Source: Cyclobacteriaceae bacterium
Lineage (GTDB): Bacteria > Bacteroidota > Bacteroidia > Cytophagales > Cyclobacteriaceae
DNA length: 64,000 bases
Direction of reading: 5' to 3'
Assembly (NCBI GenBank): GCA_019638395.1
Contig: JAHBTX010000004.1
Span: 763,177-827,176, forward strand
How positions within the stretch are numbered: the stretch's first letter is position 1; the number at the start of each line of letters is the position of its first letter. Below the pieces are notes generated by a model that did not search any database, was not told the origin of the DNA, and saw only the letters and a program-made list of their open reading frames with translations. Made by a program: the position numbers and the translations under genes. Below, one piece after another: positions 52,255 through 61,439 of this stretch.

Positions 52255-53028
52255 TCAACTTGCCTTACGCCCGATATAAAGAACCTCCTGTTCCATAACA
52301 GACGCCCGCGTTACAATCTCTTTCGATAAATGCTGGGCAAATCGATTTTCTTCTGCTACCAGGCCGCTGGCATTAATACGGGTTGGGTAGTCGCGACCGT
52401 ATTTGCGCACATGGTCGTCTTGCCCAAATACTTTTTCACGTTCGCTTTTGTTTGTAATGCTGTTATCTTCAAAAGTTGTATCGGGTATTGGCGAAAAGAA
52501 AGGTACTTGCAAGATGGCCCATCCGCCTGGTTTTAGCACCCGCTTTAATTCGCGCATGGCTTGTATGTCATCGGCTACGTGTTCCAATACATGATTGCAC
52601 AGCACCACATCGAAGGTGTTATCGGCAAAAGGCAATTGATGAATATCAGCTTTTACTTTGGCTAAAGGCGATTCAATATCGGTGGTGATGTACCGGTTGC
52701 CATGCTGTTGTTCGAATCGTTTCATAAAACAAACTTCGGGTGCTATGTGCAACACCTGAAGTTGCGCTTTGAAAAAATCAGTTTGCGTTTGCAAATACAT
52801 CCAGATTAAACGGTGCCGTTCCAGGCTCAGGCAGTTGGGGCAAAGTGCATTGGGCCGTGGGTTAATTCGCCCGTAAGGCATAAATTTTTTAAACCGGCTA
52901 TTGCAAACGGGGCATTCTACTGTGTTGCCAGCATAAAATAAACCCACCACTTTTAAGCCAGTGCCGGCCATGCGCTGTAGCCAGGGGCGTGGAACAAAGC
53001 GGATAAGGAACGAAATGATTTTTTTCAT
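52255..53028 (-). CDS. SAM-dependent methyltransferase with N-terminal zinc-ribbon-like motif
   Basis: About 257 residues. Near the start are two CxxC pairs (CPVCNSRFKKFMPYGRI, then CPNCLSLERHRLIW) that could bind zinc. The class I methyltransferase fold follows with VLHIAPEVCFMKRFE as motif I, YITTDIESPLAKVKADIHQLPF, DVVLCNHVLEHVADD and ELKRVLKPGGWAILQVPFF. The N-terminus is hydrophobic and basic. The substrate is unknown; similar proteins occur near glycan-synthesis genes. It lies 1 nt from the kinase gene. Confidence 0.82.
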   Translation of the reverse strand: MKKIISFLIRFVPRPWLQRMAGTGLKVVGLFYAGNTVECPVCNSRFKKFMPYGRINPRPNALCPNCLSLERHRLIWMYLQTQTDFFKAQLQVLHIAPEVCFMKRFEQQHGNRYITTDIESPLAKVKADIHQLPFADNTFDVVLCNHVLEHVADDIQAMRELKRVLKPGGWAILQVPFFSPIPDTTFEDNSITNKSEREKVFGQDDHVRKYGRDYPTRINASGLVAEENRFAQHLSKEIVTRASVMEQEVLYIGRKAS

Positions 53029-53370
53029 TGGGCGCAAAGATAGGTAAAGCGGTGTTTGTGTAAGCGCTTGATAGAATTGGCTGCGGCAGATGCTTTTTAA
53101 ATAGCGGTGAAAATTACTTTACAATCCATACAATTTCAGTATTATCAAAAACGCATGTTTAAGTGGCGCTGCGCCAAGGAGAAAACATTTCAATTAGCAG
53201 CTCAGGCTGATAAAATTTAAAGCTCAAATCGTACTAATTTTAAGCTTGATTTTGCTATGCGATGAGCCACAAAACCAGATCATTTTTTCAGCATCAATAA
53301 AACTATTTTGGCTAATCAACCATCTTTAAACCCGAAAGCAATTGAATTGAGCTCAAATTAAGCGTTTTCT
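53029..53370. other. Intergenic region without recognisable features
   Basis: This 342-nt AT-rich gap between divergent genes must contain the promoters of the methyltransferase and sigma factor genes. No confident consensus box, hairpin or open frame was found. Confidence 0.5.
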
Positions 53371-54000
53371 GTGGCCGAAACCTTACCTGATAGTGTTATG
53401 ATGCATTCTGATGCCCTGCTGGAGCGGGCTCGACAGGGCGATAAGAATGCCCAGGGCAAACTGGTGCAATTGTGGTACAAGCGCATCTACAATTTTGCCT
53501 ACAAGTTTTTCTTCGATCACGACATGGCTATGGAAGTTGCGCAGAAAACATTCATCAGCATGCATCGAAACTTAACAGGTTTGCAAGAAGTAGCCCGATT
53601 TAAATCGTGGCTCTACACCATAGCTGTTAATTACTGTCGCGAAGAGTTGCGCAAACGTAAAGCCAGCCGGTCGGTTTCTTTAAATGAATTTCCAACTGCC
53701 GATGGCGAAGTAAGCTTTAAATGGGAAGCCAGCAACGGCCGGGCTGATAACCCTGAAAGGCAACTCAGGCAAACAGAACTTTCGGACTTGCTGCAGCAAT
53801 GTTTGATGGAACTGAGTGTAGAGCAACGCGAAGTAGTAATTATGAAAGAGTATGAGGGACTGAAATTCAGAGAGATTGCTGATGCCTTGCAGATTTCGGA
53901 AAACACGGTAAAGTCCAGAATGTATTATGGGCTGGATGGTCTGAAAAAGATTTTGATAAAAAGAAATATAACTAAAGAAGCACTGGGCTATGAATTATAA
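53371..54000 (+). CDS. ECF RNA polymerase sigma factor
   Basis: A 209-residue sigma-70 family factor. Region 2 is LVQLWYKRIYNFAYKFFFDHDMAMEVAQKTF with FKSWLYTIAVNYCREELRKRK (about 28-95). Region 4 is VEQREVVIMKEYEGLKFREIADALQISENTVKS (about 148-180). A GTG at 53371 opens the frame; ATG codons at 53398 and 53401 are alternatives. It overlaps the anti-sigma gene by 11 nt, and the secreted-protein gene follows in the same operon. It lacks the TGTAAC-type promoter of the other sigma gene. Confidence 0.9.
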   Translation: MAETLPDSVMMHSDALLERARQGDKNAQGKLVQLWYKRIYNFAYKFFFDHDMAMEVAQKTFISMHRNLTGLQEVARFKSWLYTIAVNYCREELRKRKASRSVSLNEFPTADGEVSFKWEASNGRADNPERQLRQTELSDLLQQCLMELSVEQREVVIMKEYEGLKFREIADALQISENTVKSRMYYGLDGLKKILIKRNITKEALGYEL

Positions 54001-54832
54001 ACCAGATGAAGGCACCTTAATGGCTTACTTGTATGGTGAGCTGGATGCCCCCGAAGCGGAAAAAGTTCAACACTACCTGCAGCAACACCCTGAAGCATTG
54101 CACCACGTGCAGCAATTGAGGAATGTGCGCACAGCGTTGGAGAGTTTAACCGATGTAGAGGTAATTGCACCGCCCGTTTTTGTCGATCACGAAAGTAAAA
54201 GTATTCCTTTCTGGAAGGCTGGGTATTTTAAAGTTACACTGGGCATTGCCGCTTCACTGTTATTCTTACTGGTGGCTGCGCGTTTAATTGGCCCCGAAGT
54301 AACATATTCAAATGGCGAACTGCGGATTAGTTTCAGGCAAACCCCGGTTAATACAGTTTCGGAACAAACACTCACGGCAAGTGAAGTACAGGAAATGATT
54401 AACCATTCGCTGGTAAAAAATAACGAAACCATTGCGTCAAGCTGGGAGGCCAGTAATCAGGAAATTCAGGAATCGTTGCGGCAAAACCTTAGCAACAACT
54501 CGGCTCGCATCGATAAGTTGATTGCTGTGGCCTCGCAGGCTTCGCAAGACCAGGTGCGCACGTTTGTTGCCGGTATGCAAGAAGAAAATCTGAAACTGAT
54601 GAAGGATTATTTTCAGTTATCATCGAAAGATCAGCAAATGTATGTTGAAAATCTGTTGGTTGATTTTACAAAATACCTGCACGAGCAACGCAAACAGGAT
54701 TTAATGCTCTTTCAAACCCGTATGAACAGCATTGAAAAAAATACCGATCAATTTAAACAGGAAACAGAACAGATACTGGCCAGTATTATTTCAAACCCTG
54801 AAGGAACAATTAAAAAAGTAAACAACTATTAA
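53990..54832 (+). CDS. Putative anti-sigma factor with periplasmic coiled coil
   Basis: A 280-residue single-pass membrane protein. The cytoplasmic N-terminus (DEGTLMAYLYGELDAPEAEKVQHYL, 6-30) looks like a zinc-less anti-sigma domain. One helix (VTLGIAASLLFLLVAARLIG) is at about 78-97. The extracytoplasmic part is long and helical, rich in Gln, Asn and Ser, with heptad-like spacing (about 130-275). It overlaps the sigma gene, so coupling is tight. The role is inferred from gene order and topology. Confidence 0.7.
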   Translation: MNYKPDEGTLMAYLYGELDAPEAEKVQHYLQQHPEALHHVQQLRNVRTALESLTDVEVIAPPVFVDHESKSIPFWKAGYFKVTLGIAASLLFLLVAARLIGPEVTYSNGELRISFRQTPVNTVSEQTLTASEVQEMINHSLVKNNETIASSWEASNQEIQESLRQNLSNNSARIDKLIAVASQASQDQVRTFVAGMQEENLKLMKDYFQLSSKDQQMYVENLLVDFTKYLHEQRKQDLMLFQTRMNSIEKNTDQFKQETEQILASIISNPEGTIKKVNNY

Positions 54833-54844
54833 AAATAGCCTGAT

Positions 54845-56023
54845 ATGAAAAGAGCAATTAGAAGTTGGATGTTAGTGTTTGGTTTAATGGTTATGATAAC
54901 CGTACAAACGCTGGCTCAAAAAGATGAAGAGCGGATGAATCGCGATTTGGCAGTAGCAGAAAACATTCTAAGCACGCTGATCAAACAAAAGTTAGAGAAA
55001 CGGAATTTTTTTCCGGTAGAGATCAGCAGCGATTACAGGGCCGGATATGGAGTTACATTCAGATTACCGTATAACCTCACTGGACCTTTTGTGTGGGGCT
55101 TTGGAGCGCAAGACATTGCAATTAATGGAAATACCTACCAATATTTTGTTGAACCATCTCAACAGGTTGATGTGGCGCGCGTATATGATGAACGGGGGCG
55201 CACCCTTACGGAAACACTCAGAGGCAAAGCAACCGCTGGCCGTTCGGTTAATGCGGATAGTATTCAAAAAGCCACTACCGAAAAACTATTGGAAGCCTGC
55301 AAAGAGTTTGTGGCTGATTATGGCGATCTGATTTCGCAATTGCAGCCTACAGAAAAAATTATTATCACCAACAAGGGCGATGGCAACCGCAATTGGCTCA
55401 TTACATTTCCTGAAAATCAAAAGCCTTCTTACCTGTCAATAGAAACCACCAAAGGTGATGTTACGCAACTGAAACAAGGGAAAGTAAGTCGCGAGCAATT
55501 CATGAAAAACCTGAAAGTGGTAAACAGTCAGATGGACAATGATCTGCAACCCGACCTGGAATTACTTACCAGTATTTTCAATCGGTTATATCAACGCGAT
55601 TTGTCCAAAACTTTCTTTACAGACGAGAATATTTATTACGAACGCTTGAAAGATTATGGTGTAATCTATTACATGAATGTTTTCTCCAGTAACCAGGCTA
55701 ATTACGATCGTTGGGTAATGCCTACACAGCGATTAACTAATCTCACCAAGGATGAACGCGACAAAAAAGTGAAAGAACTTTACCCCGTGTTTGAGCGCGA
55801 CATAAAGAACGATTTATTGGAATACGGTCGCACCGTTAAAAGCCTGAAAACAGACGAGGTATTGGTGTTTAATATTGCCCTTACCAAATGCCAGGGATGT
55901 GGTATTCCGGCCACACTCGAACTTACCGTTAAAGCAAGTGTATTAAACGATTACACGACTGGCAAAATTTCGAAAGAGGCTGCCCTTGCAAAGGTGGAGG
56001 TAAAGAAAGGTAACAATCAATAA
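54845..56023 (+). CDS. Secreted protein of unknown function in a sigma-factor operon
   Basis: A 392-residue exported protein with a signal peptide (about 1-24, ending TLAQ). It is largely soluble and polar. Segments such as AGYGVTFRLPYNL, IITNKGDGNRNWLITFPENQK and ALTKCQGCGIPATLELTVKAS stand out, the latter with a CxxC. I do not recognise a family. It is third in the operon with the sigma and anti-sigma genes, 12 nt after the latter, and a terminator follows, so it is probably the operon's effector or sensor component. Confidence 0.65.
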   Translation: MKRAIRSWMLVFGLMVMITVQTLAQKDEERMNRDLAVAENILSTLIKQKLEKRNFFPVEISSDYRAGYGVTFRLPYNLTGPFVWGFGAQDIAINGNTYQYFVEPSQQVDVARVYDERGRTLTETLRGKATAGRSVNADSIQKATTEKLLEACKEFVADYGDLISQLQPTEKIIITNKGDGNRNWLITFPENQKPSYLSIETTKGDVTQLKQGKVSREQFMKNLKVVNSQMDNDLQPDLELLTSIFNRLYQRDLSKTFFTDENIYYERLKDYGVIYYMNVFSSNQANYDRWVMPTQRLTNLTKDERDKKVKELYPVFERDIKNDLLEYGRTVKSLKTDEVLVFNIALTKCQGCGIPATLELTVKASVLNDYTTGKISKEAALAKVEVKKGNNQ

Positions 56024-56040
56024 GCAAATGTAAACAAGTA

Positions 56041-56068
56041 GGGTGGAAGGCTGCCTTTCACCCTTTTT
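56041..56068 (+). terminator. Terminator of the sigma/anti-sigma operon
   Basis: GGGTGGAAGGC and GCCTTTCACCC pair over 11 positions with one mismatch and are followed by TTTTT. Confidence 0.8.
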
Positions 56069-56182
56069 ATTTGCCTTTTACAATTTTTTACACACTGCTT
56101 GTAACCTAAATCTTTAGTTACAAGTACTAACCCTATAATAATTTCAGTTTTTAAGTGTTAACCTTTTATTAAACCTCACCAC

Positions 56183-57514
56183 ATGAAGAAGAATCAGATA
56201 CTTATTGGAGTCGGGATAATTGCAGCCGCAGTTGTTTATTTTTTTTGGAGAGGAGGAGGAGAGACAGATGCAGCGCGAATTTTAACGGATGTAAAATTTG
56301 GCGAGTTTAAAGTTGAGATTGAAACAACAGGCGAACTGGAGGCAAAAAACTCTGTAAATATAATGGGGCCCTCTGCTTTGCGCGATTTTCGCATTTATGA
56401 AGTTACAATACAAAGCATTGTTGATGAAGGTGTGGTTGTAAAAAAAGGCGATTGGGTGGCCAATCTGGATCGCTCTGACTTTCAGGGGAAATTTAGCGAT
56501 AAACAAATAGAGTTAGAGAAGGCTAATTCGAAATACACACAAACACAATTGGATACAACTCTTACCATGCGGCAATCGCGCGATGAACTGATCAATTTGA
56601 AATATTCAGTTGATGAAAGAAAGATTGTATTAGAACAATCGAAGTTTGAACCTCCGGCAACGATTAAGCAAAACGAAATAGAATTGGAAAAAGCAGAGCG
56701 TGCCTACCAACAAGCTATTGAGAATTATAAAATCAAAAAAAATCAGAACATTGAAAAGATGCGCGAAGTAGCCGCAGAACTACGCAAGGTCAAAAACGAA
56801 ACCGATAATATGGCTAAAATGGGCGAAAGCTTTACGGTTTTGGCACCCGAAGGCGGCATGGTAATTTATACCAAAGACTGGAACGGAAAGCCCATTAAAG
56901 GAGGTTCGCGCATTGGCGTGTGGGACCCTGTGGTTGCCAAGTTGCCCGACCTTACTTCTATGATTTCGAAAACCTATGTAAATGAAGTGGATGTAAGGAA
57001 AATCAAGGCTGGTCAATTAGTAGATGTTGGGTTAGATGCTTACCCGGATAAAAAGTTAAAAGGGAAAGTAGTTCGTGTAGCCAATGTAGGTGAGCAGCGC
57101 CCAAACTCCGATGCAAAAGTTTTTGAGGTTACCATTCAAATTGAAGGAAGTGATCCTTCGCTACGGCCCGCTATGACCACCAGTAATAAAATTATAGCCA
57201 GCAAACTTGATAGCGTATTATATATTCCGTTGGAGTGCCTCCACAGCCAAAATGATAGTATTACATATGTGTATAGAAGTGAGGGGCTTAATGTGGTAAA
57301 GCAAGAGGTAATTGTAGATGTAGCCAATGCTAACGATGTAGTGATAAAGGCAGGTCTTTCTGCCAGTGACAAAGTGTACATTTCAAATCCTACCGGTTAT
57401 CAAAATAAAGAGGTTAAACTTTTACCCGAAATGAACGGCAAACGAAAAAAACAGGATGCGGATACAACCGATAAAAAGCTGGCGGCACAGGAAAGTGTTA
57501 TTAACCGACAATAA
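56183..57514 (+). CDS. MacA/HlyD-like periplasmic adaptor
   Basis: A 443-residue membrane-fusion protein. An N-terminal anchor (IGVGIIAAAVVYFFW, about 8-22) is followed by a barrel/lipoyl half (VKFGEFKVEIETTGELEAK). A coiled-coil hairpin (about 105-215) comes next, then the second lipoyl half and a beta-barrel (FTVLAPEGGMVIYTKDW, KLKGKVVRVANVGE). It bridges the inner-membrane permease encoded next and the TolC-like channel after that. The tail (KRKKQDADTTDKK) is charged. Substrate unknown. Confidence 0.88.
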   Translation: MKKNQILIGVGIIAAAVVYFFWRGGGETDAARILTDVKFGEFKVEIETTGELEAKNSVNIMGPSALRDFRIYEVTIQSIVDEGVVVKKGDWVANLDRSDFQGKFSDKQIELEKANSKYTQTQLDTTLTMRQSRDELINLKYSVDERKIVLEQSKFEPPATIKQNEIELEKAERAYQQAIENYKIKKNQNIEKMREVAAELRKVKNETDNMAKMGESFTVLAPEGGMVIYTKDWNGKPIKGGSRIGVWDPVVAKLPDLTSMISKTYVNEVDVRKIKAGQLVDVGLDAYPDKKLKGKVVRVANVGEQRPNSDAKVFEVTIQIEGSDPSLRPAMTTSNKIIASKLDSVLYIPLECLHSQNDSITYVYRSEGLNVVKQEVIVDVANANDVVIKAGLSASDKVYISNPTGYQNKEVKLLPEMNGKRKKQDADTTDKKLAAQESVINRQ

Positions 57515-57520
57515 CCGGCC

Positions 57521-58897
57521 ATGTTTTCGCAACGCATAATGGCTAACCTTTACATTGCTATAGGTGCCGTGTTAACTAATAAAATCCGATCGCTGCTTAC
57601 AGCTCTTGGTATTATTTTCGGAGTGGCCGCTGTAATTGCCATGCTGGCCATTGGCAATGGTGCACAGCAGGAAATATTGGCGCAGATTAAGTTGGTGGGT
57701 GTAAACAATATTGTAATTAAACCCATTATCGAACAGGAAGAGGAAAAAATAGCCGAGAGCACTGGTGGAAAGAAAGAGAAAAAGAAGTTTTCACCGGGCC
57801 TTACTGTGCGTGATTTAAACAGCATCAAACATACTATTCCGGGTATTACCAAAATAAGCCCTGAAATTATCCTGAATACATACGTAATACGCACCGGTGT
57901 GCGCAGGTCAGCTAAATTAGTAGGTGTTAATCCTTCGTATTTTGATATTTATAATTTTGAATTATACCAGGGTAAACATTTTAGCGAGGAGCAATTGAAA
58001 ATTGGTGCACCTGTTTGTTTAATTGGCAGTGCCATTAAATCAAAATTTTTTCCAACCGAAGATCCAATCGGTAAGACTATTAAGGTAGGGCCACACTGGT
58101 TAACCATTGTTGGTGTTTTGAAAGAGCGCTTAGTATCCAAAAACAGCATCAGCAAGTTGGGTATTCGCGATTTTAACATGGACATCTATGCTCCTTTACA
58201 AACTGTTTTGGTACGGTATCGCAACCGCGATGTTATATCAGCAGAGGCATTGCGTAAGGAGGCTCAGAAAAGTGGTGGTATGGTAGTAATAATTGGTGGC
58301 AATACCGAAGATGAATCAGACGAGCAACAGGCAGAATCAAAAAATTATCACCAGTTAGACAGGCTTGTTATTCAGGTTGATGAAACGGAAAAATTACAAT
58401 CGGTAGCTGAAATAATTTCGCGCATGCTTACACGCAGGCATTACGAAGTGGTTGATTTTGAAATTGAAATTCCGGAATTGTTATTAAAGCAACAACAACG
58501 CACCAATGATATTTTTAATTATGTGCTGGGTGCCATAGCGGGTATCTCGCTGCTGGTGGGGGGTATTGGTATTATGAATATCATGCTGGCCTCGGTGCTG
58601 GAGCGAATTAAAGAAATTGGCTTACGCCTTTCTATTGGCGCGCAGAAAAGTGATGTAGTACAACAGTTTTTATTCGAAGCGGTAATGATCAGCGTTTCGG
58701 GTGGATTAATTGGAGTAGTGTTAGGTGTAACATTAGCCTACCTGGTTTCTGCTTTTGCCGGAATCCCCACCATCATTAGTTTCACTTCTATATTACTTTC
58801 ATTTGGTGTAGCTGCCACGGTAGGTTTAATTTTTGGAATTGCACCCGCCCGCAGAGCTGCCAGTCAAGACCCCATAACCTCATTACGACATGAATAA
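57521..58897 (+). CDS. MacB-like ABC transporter permease (no ATPase domain)
   Basis: A 458-residue FtsX/MacB-type permease: one N-terminal helix (LLTALGIIFGVAAVIAMLAIG), a periplasmic domain of about 290 residues, and three C-terminal helices with IGIMNIMLASVLERIKEIGLRLSIGA and the coupling-helix region. Full MacB has an N-terminal ATPase domain that is absent here, so a separate ATPase is required. None is encoded in this stretch. It overlaps the TolC-like gene by 8 nt and follows the adaptor by 6 nt. Confidence 0.9.
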   Translation: MFSQRIMANLYIAIGAVLTNKIRSLLTALGIIFGVAAVIAMLAIGNGAQQEILAQIKLVGVNNIVIKPIIEQEEEKIAESTGGKKEKKKFSPGLTVRDLNSIKHTIPGITKISPEIILNTYVIRTGVRRSAKLVGVNPSYFDIYNFELYQGKHFSEEQLKIGAPVCLIGSAIKSKFFPTEDPIGKTIKVGPHWLTIVGVLKERLVSKNSISKLGIRDFNMDIYAPLQTVLVRYRNRDVISAEALRKEAQKSGGMVVIIGGNTEDESDEQQAESKNYHQLDRLVIQVDETEKLQSVAEIISRMLTRRHYEVVDFEIEIPELLLKQQQRTNDIFNYVLGAIAGISLLVGGIGIMNIMLASVLERIKEIGLRLSIGAQKSDVVQQFLFEAVMISVSGGLIGVVLGVTLAYLVSAFAGIPTIISFTSILLSFGVAATVGLIFGIAPARRAASQDPITSLRHE

Positions 58898-60347
58898 TTT
58901 TAAATACATAATTTTAATTACCGCTGTTGTTTTTTCTTTTAGCACATCGGCACAAGAAAAATTCAGTATGGAAGATGTAGTGAGCCGTGCGCTAACGCAG
59001 TCACCAGCCTTTAAACAAGCTGAAACCCGTAAGGAGAATCGCTACTGGCAATACCGGTATTTTAAAACCAACTACAATCCGCAATTGCGCATGAGTAGTA
59101 ATAATGCGGGTTCGTTATACAACAATAGTTTTACTCCGGTTCGTCAGCCTGATGGTTCGATTCGGTATTTGCCCCTTAATCAGCTTAACCCCGGTGTAAA
59201 CTTTGGCTTGCAGCAGCCTATACAATGGACAGGCGGGATGATTTATGTAAACTCTACCTATAACTATTTCAATAACATTACGGATGATACCCGGCAATGG
59301 AATGGTGCACCCTTTAATATTTTTGTGAACCAACCGTTGTTTGCATTCAACCCCTATAAGTGGGATCGAAAGATTGAACCTATCCGGTACGAAGAATCGA
59401 AACGTGAATATGCGGAAAGTATGGAGCAGATCAGCAGCGAGGCAGTTGGTGCTTTTTTTAACGTGTTACAGGCTCAGATAAACTCGCAGATTGCTAAATT
59501 TAACTTAGCCAATAATGATACAATCTATAAAATAGAACAAGGTCGGTACAATATAGGAACAACTTCGCAAGACAAGCTTTTGCAGGTTGAACTTCAGTTA
59601 CTTCGTTCCAGACAAGATGTGGCGCAAGCCGATTTGGACTTACAAACGGCAAGCTTGCAGTTACGCACCTTTATTGGTTTGCGAAATAATGAACGCTTCG
59701 ATTTAAACTTACCCGATGCTATTCCTCAATTTGATATTACCGAAGAAGAAGCCTTGCAATTTGCCAGACAAAATCGTGCTGCATTTATAGCTTTTGAAAG
59801 ACGCAAGATCGAAGCAGAACAGGCAGTTGCGCAGGCTAGGGGTGAACGCTACCAGGTAGGACTTACTGCTTCGTATGGAACCAACAACGTAGGCGGTGCT
59901 TTGGGCGATTTATATCAAAACCCAGCCCGGCAGCAAATGGCGAACGTAACATTTAACGTACCGTTAGTAGATTGGGGTAGGCGCAAGGCTTTGATGCGCA
60001 CGGCAATTGCAAACAAAAGATTAAACGATTATGTTATTGCGCAGGATGAAGTAACATTCGAACAAGAAATTGTAACGCAAGTGCGACAGTTTGAAATGCT
60101 GCGCTTACAGATTGAGATTACCAAAAAAGCTGATGAAGTAGCACAGCAGCGCTACATGGTAGCTCAAAACCGGTACCTGATTGGTAAGATTGATATTACC
60201 AATCTTAATATAGCATTAAATGAAAAAGATACTGCCAAACGCAGTTACATCGAAGCTTTGAAGTCATTCTGGACAGCCTATTACGATTTGCGCAGATTAA
60301 CATTGTATGATTTTGCAGGTAAGCGGTTGTTGTATTTGGCGGATTGA
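58890..60347 (+). CDS. TolC-family outer membrane efflux channel
   Basis: A 485-residue protein with a signal peptide (about 1-21, ending TSAQ). TolC-type helical segments include EDVVSRALTQSPAFKQAETRKENR at the start, IEQGRYNIGTTSQDKLLQVELQLLRSRQDVAQADLDL in the middle, and QRYMVAQNRYLIGKIDITNLNIALNEKDTAKRSYIEAL near the end, matching the two-repeat helix-barrel fold. It completes a MacA-permease-TolC set and ends 54 nt before the RND adaptor gene, which may share it. Confidence 0.9.
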   Translation: MNNFKYIILITAVVFSFSTSAQEKFSMEDVVSRALTQSPAFKQAETRKENRYWQYRYFKTNYNPQLRMSSNNAGSLYNNSFTPVRQPDGSIRYLPLNQLNPGVNFGLQQPIQWTGGMIYVNSTYNYFNNITDDTRQWNGAPFNIFVNQPLFAFNPYKWDRKIEPIRYEESKREYAESMEQISSEAVGAFFNVLQAQINSQIAKFNLANNDTIYKIEQGRYNIGTTSQDKLLQVELQLLRSRQDVAQADLDLQTASLQLRTFIGLRNNERFDLNLPDAIPQFDITEEEALQFARQNRAAFIAFERRKIEAEQAVAQARGERYQVGLTASYGTNNVGGALGDLYQNPARQQMANVTFNVPLVDWGRRKALMRTAIANKRLNDYVIAQDEVTFEQEIVTQVRQFEMLRLQIEITKKADEVAQQRYMVAQNRYLIGKIDITNLNIALNEKDTAKRSYIEALKSFWTAYYDLRRLTLYDFAGKRLLYLAD

Positions 60348-60401
60348 GATAAAGACTTTTTAAATTTAGTATTATCTTGTAATCGGTAAATAATGTAACC
60401 G

Positions 60402-61439
60402 ATGCAAGCGAGGAACATATTTATAGGTATTTTACTAACAGCGTGTTCGGCTAAACAACAAACTGTTGAACCAGACCCCCAGCAACTACGCAATGAAGTA
60501 CCGCCAACGGAAGTGCAGATTGTACCCGCCCGCAAAGCACCTTTTGAATACTTGATTCATGCAGTCGGTAAAATTCAACCGCAAAGCGACATAGAATTAC
60601 AAGGGCAAACCAGTGGTGTAGTTGAAAAAGTATGGGTGCAGAATGGTATGCAGGTTTTACAGGGGCAAACAATAGTTACTTTAGTTAATGCCCACCAGAC
60701 ATTAGCCCGCGACAAAGCCCGCCTGCTACTACAAGAGCGCGAAATCGCTTACCAGGATGCAATGTTAGGTTATAGTAATTCTGATTCGGTGCGGCATAAG
60801 CAAGCACGGCAAAATATTCGCATCAGTAGTGGGTTAGCCGCTGCCGAAATTGCTTTTAAAGAAGCGCAGTTGGCTTGGGAACAGACAATAGTTAAGGCTC
60901 CGGTAAATGGAATTATTTCCGACCTGGAAGTACATGCCGGAAGTACCATAACGGCAAACCAAACGATATGCCGCATTCATAGCACCCGCGAACTGTTGGT
61001 AGCCACAGAACTTTTAGAAGCCGATGCCTTATTGCTGAAACCTGGTATGGTGGCTGAACTGAAAGCATTGGGTATGGATAAAACAATTGCGGCCATTGTT
61101 TATCAAATAAATCCGCGCGTAGCTGAAAAGACTAATTTGATTAAGGTTTTGTTAAAAGTAACAGGTACAGCACAACTATTACCCGGTATGACCACTCAAC
61201 TCACCATAAAAGTACCGCATCAAAAAGTAATTGTGATACCACGTGAAGCAGTAGTAATACGCAGCGGCCGCCACGTAGTATTTACTTTTGAAAATCGACT
61301 AGCCAAATGGAACTACGTAACTGTTGGGCGCGAAAACGGGAAAGAAATTGAAATACTCGATGGCCTTAAAGAAGGACAACAGGTAATTATTACGAATAAC
61401 CTGCAGTTGGCACACGATGCGGTTGTGAAATTAAACTAA
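60402..61439 (+). CDS. RND-type efflux periplasmic adaptor lipoprotein
   Basis: A 345-residue membrane-fusion protein with a lipoprotein signal (IFIGILLTACS, Cys about 15). The order is a lipoyl half (GKIQPQSDIELQGQTSGVV), a short coiled coil (about 90-145), a second lipoyl half (VKAPVNGIISDLEVHAGSTI), a beta-barrel and a membrane-proximal domain (VIPREAVVIRSGRHVVFTF). It normally pairs with an RND permease. The only permease nearby is on the opposite strand about 1.5 kb away and is broken. Its stop overlaps the convergent lipoprotein gene's stop. Confidence 0.88.
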   Translation: MQARNIFIGILLTACSAKQQTVEPDPQQLRNEVPPTEVQIVPARKAPFEYLIHAVGKIQPQSDIELQGQTSGVVEKVWVQNGMQVLQGQTIVTLVNAHQTLARDKARLLLQEREIAYQDAMLGYSNSDSVRHKQARQNIRISSGLAAAEIAFKEAQLAWEQTIVKAPVNGIISDLEVHAGSTITANQTICRIHSTRELLVATELLEADALLLKPGMVAELKALGMDKTIAAIVYQINPRVAEKTNLIKVLLKVTGTAQLLPGMTTQLTIKVPHQKVIVIPREAVVIRSGRHVVFTFENRLAKWNYVTVGRENGKEIEILDGLKEGQQVIITNNLQLAHDAVVKLN

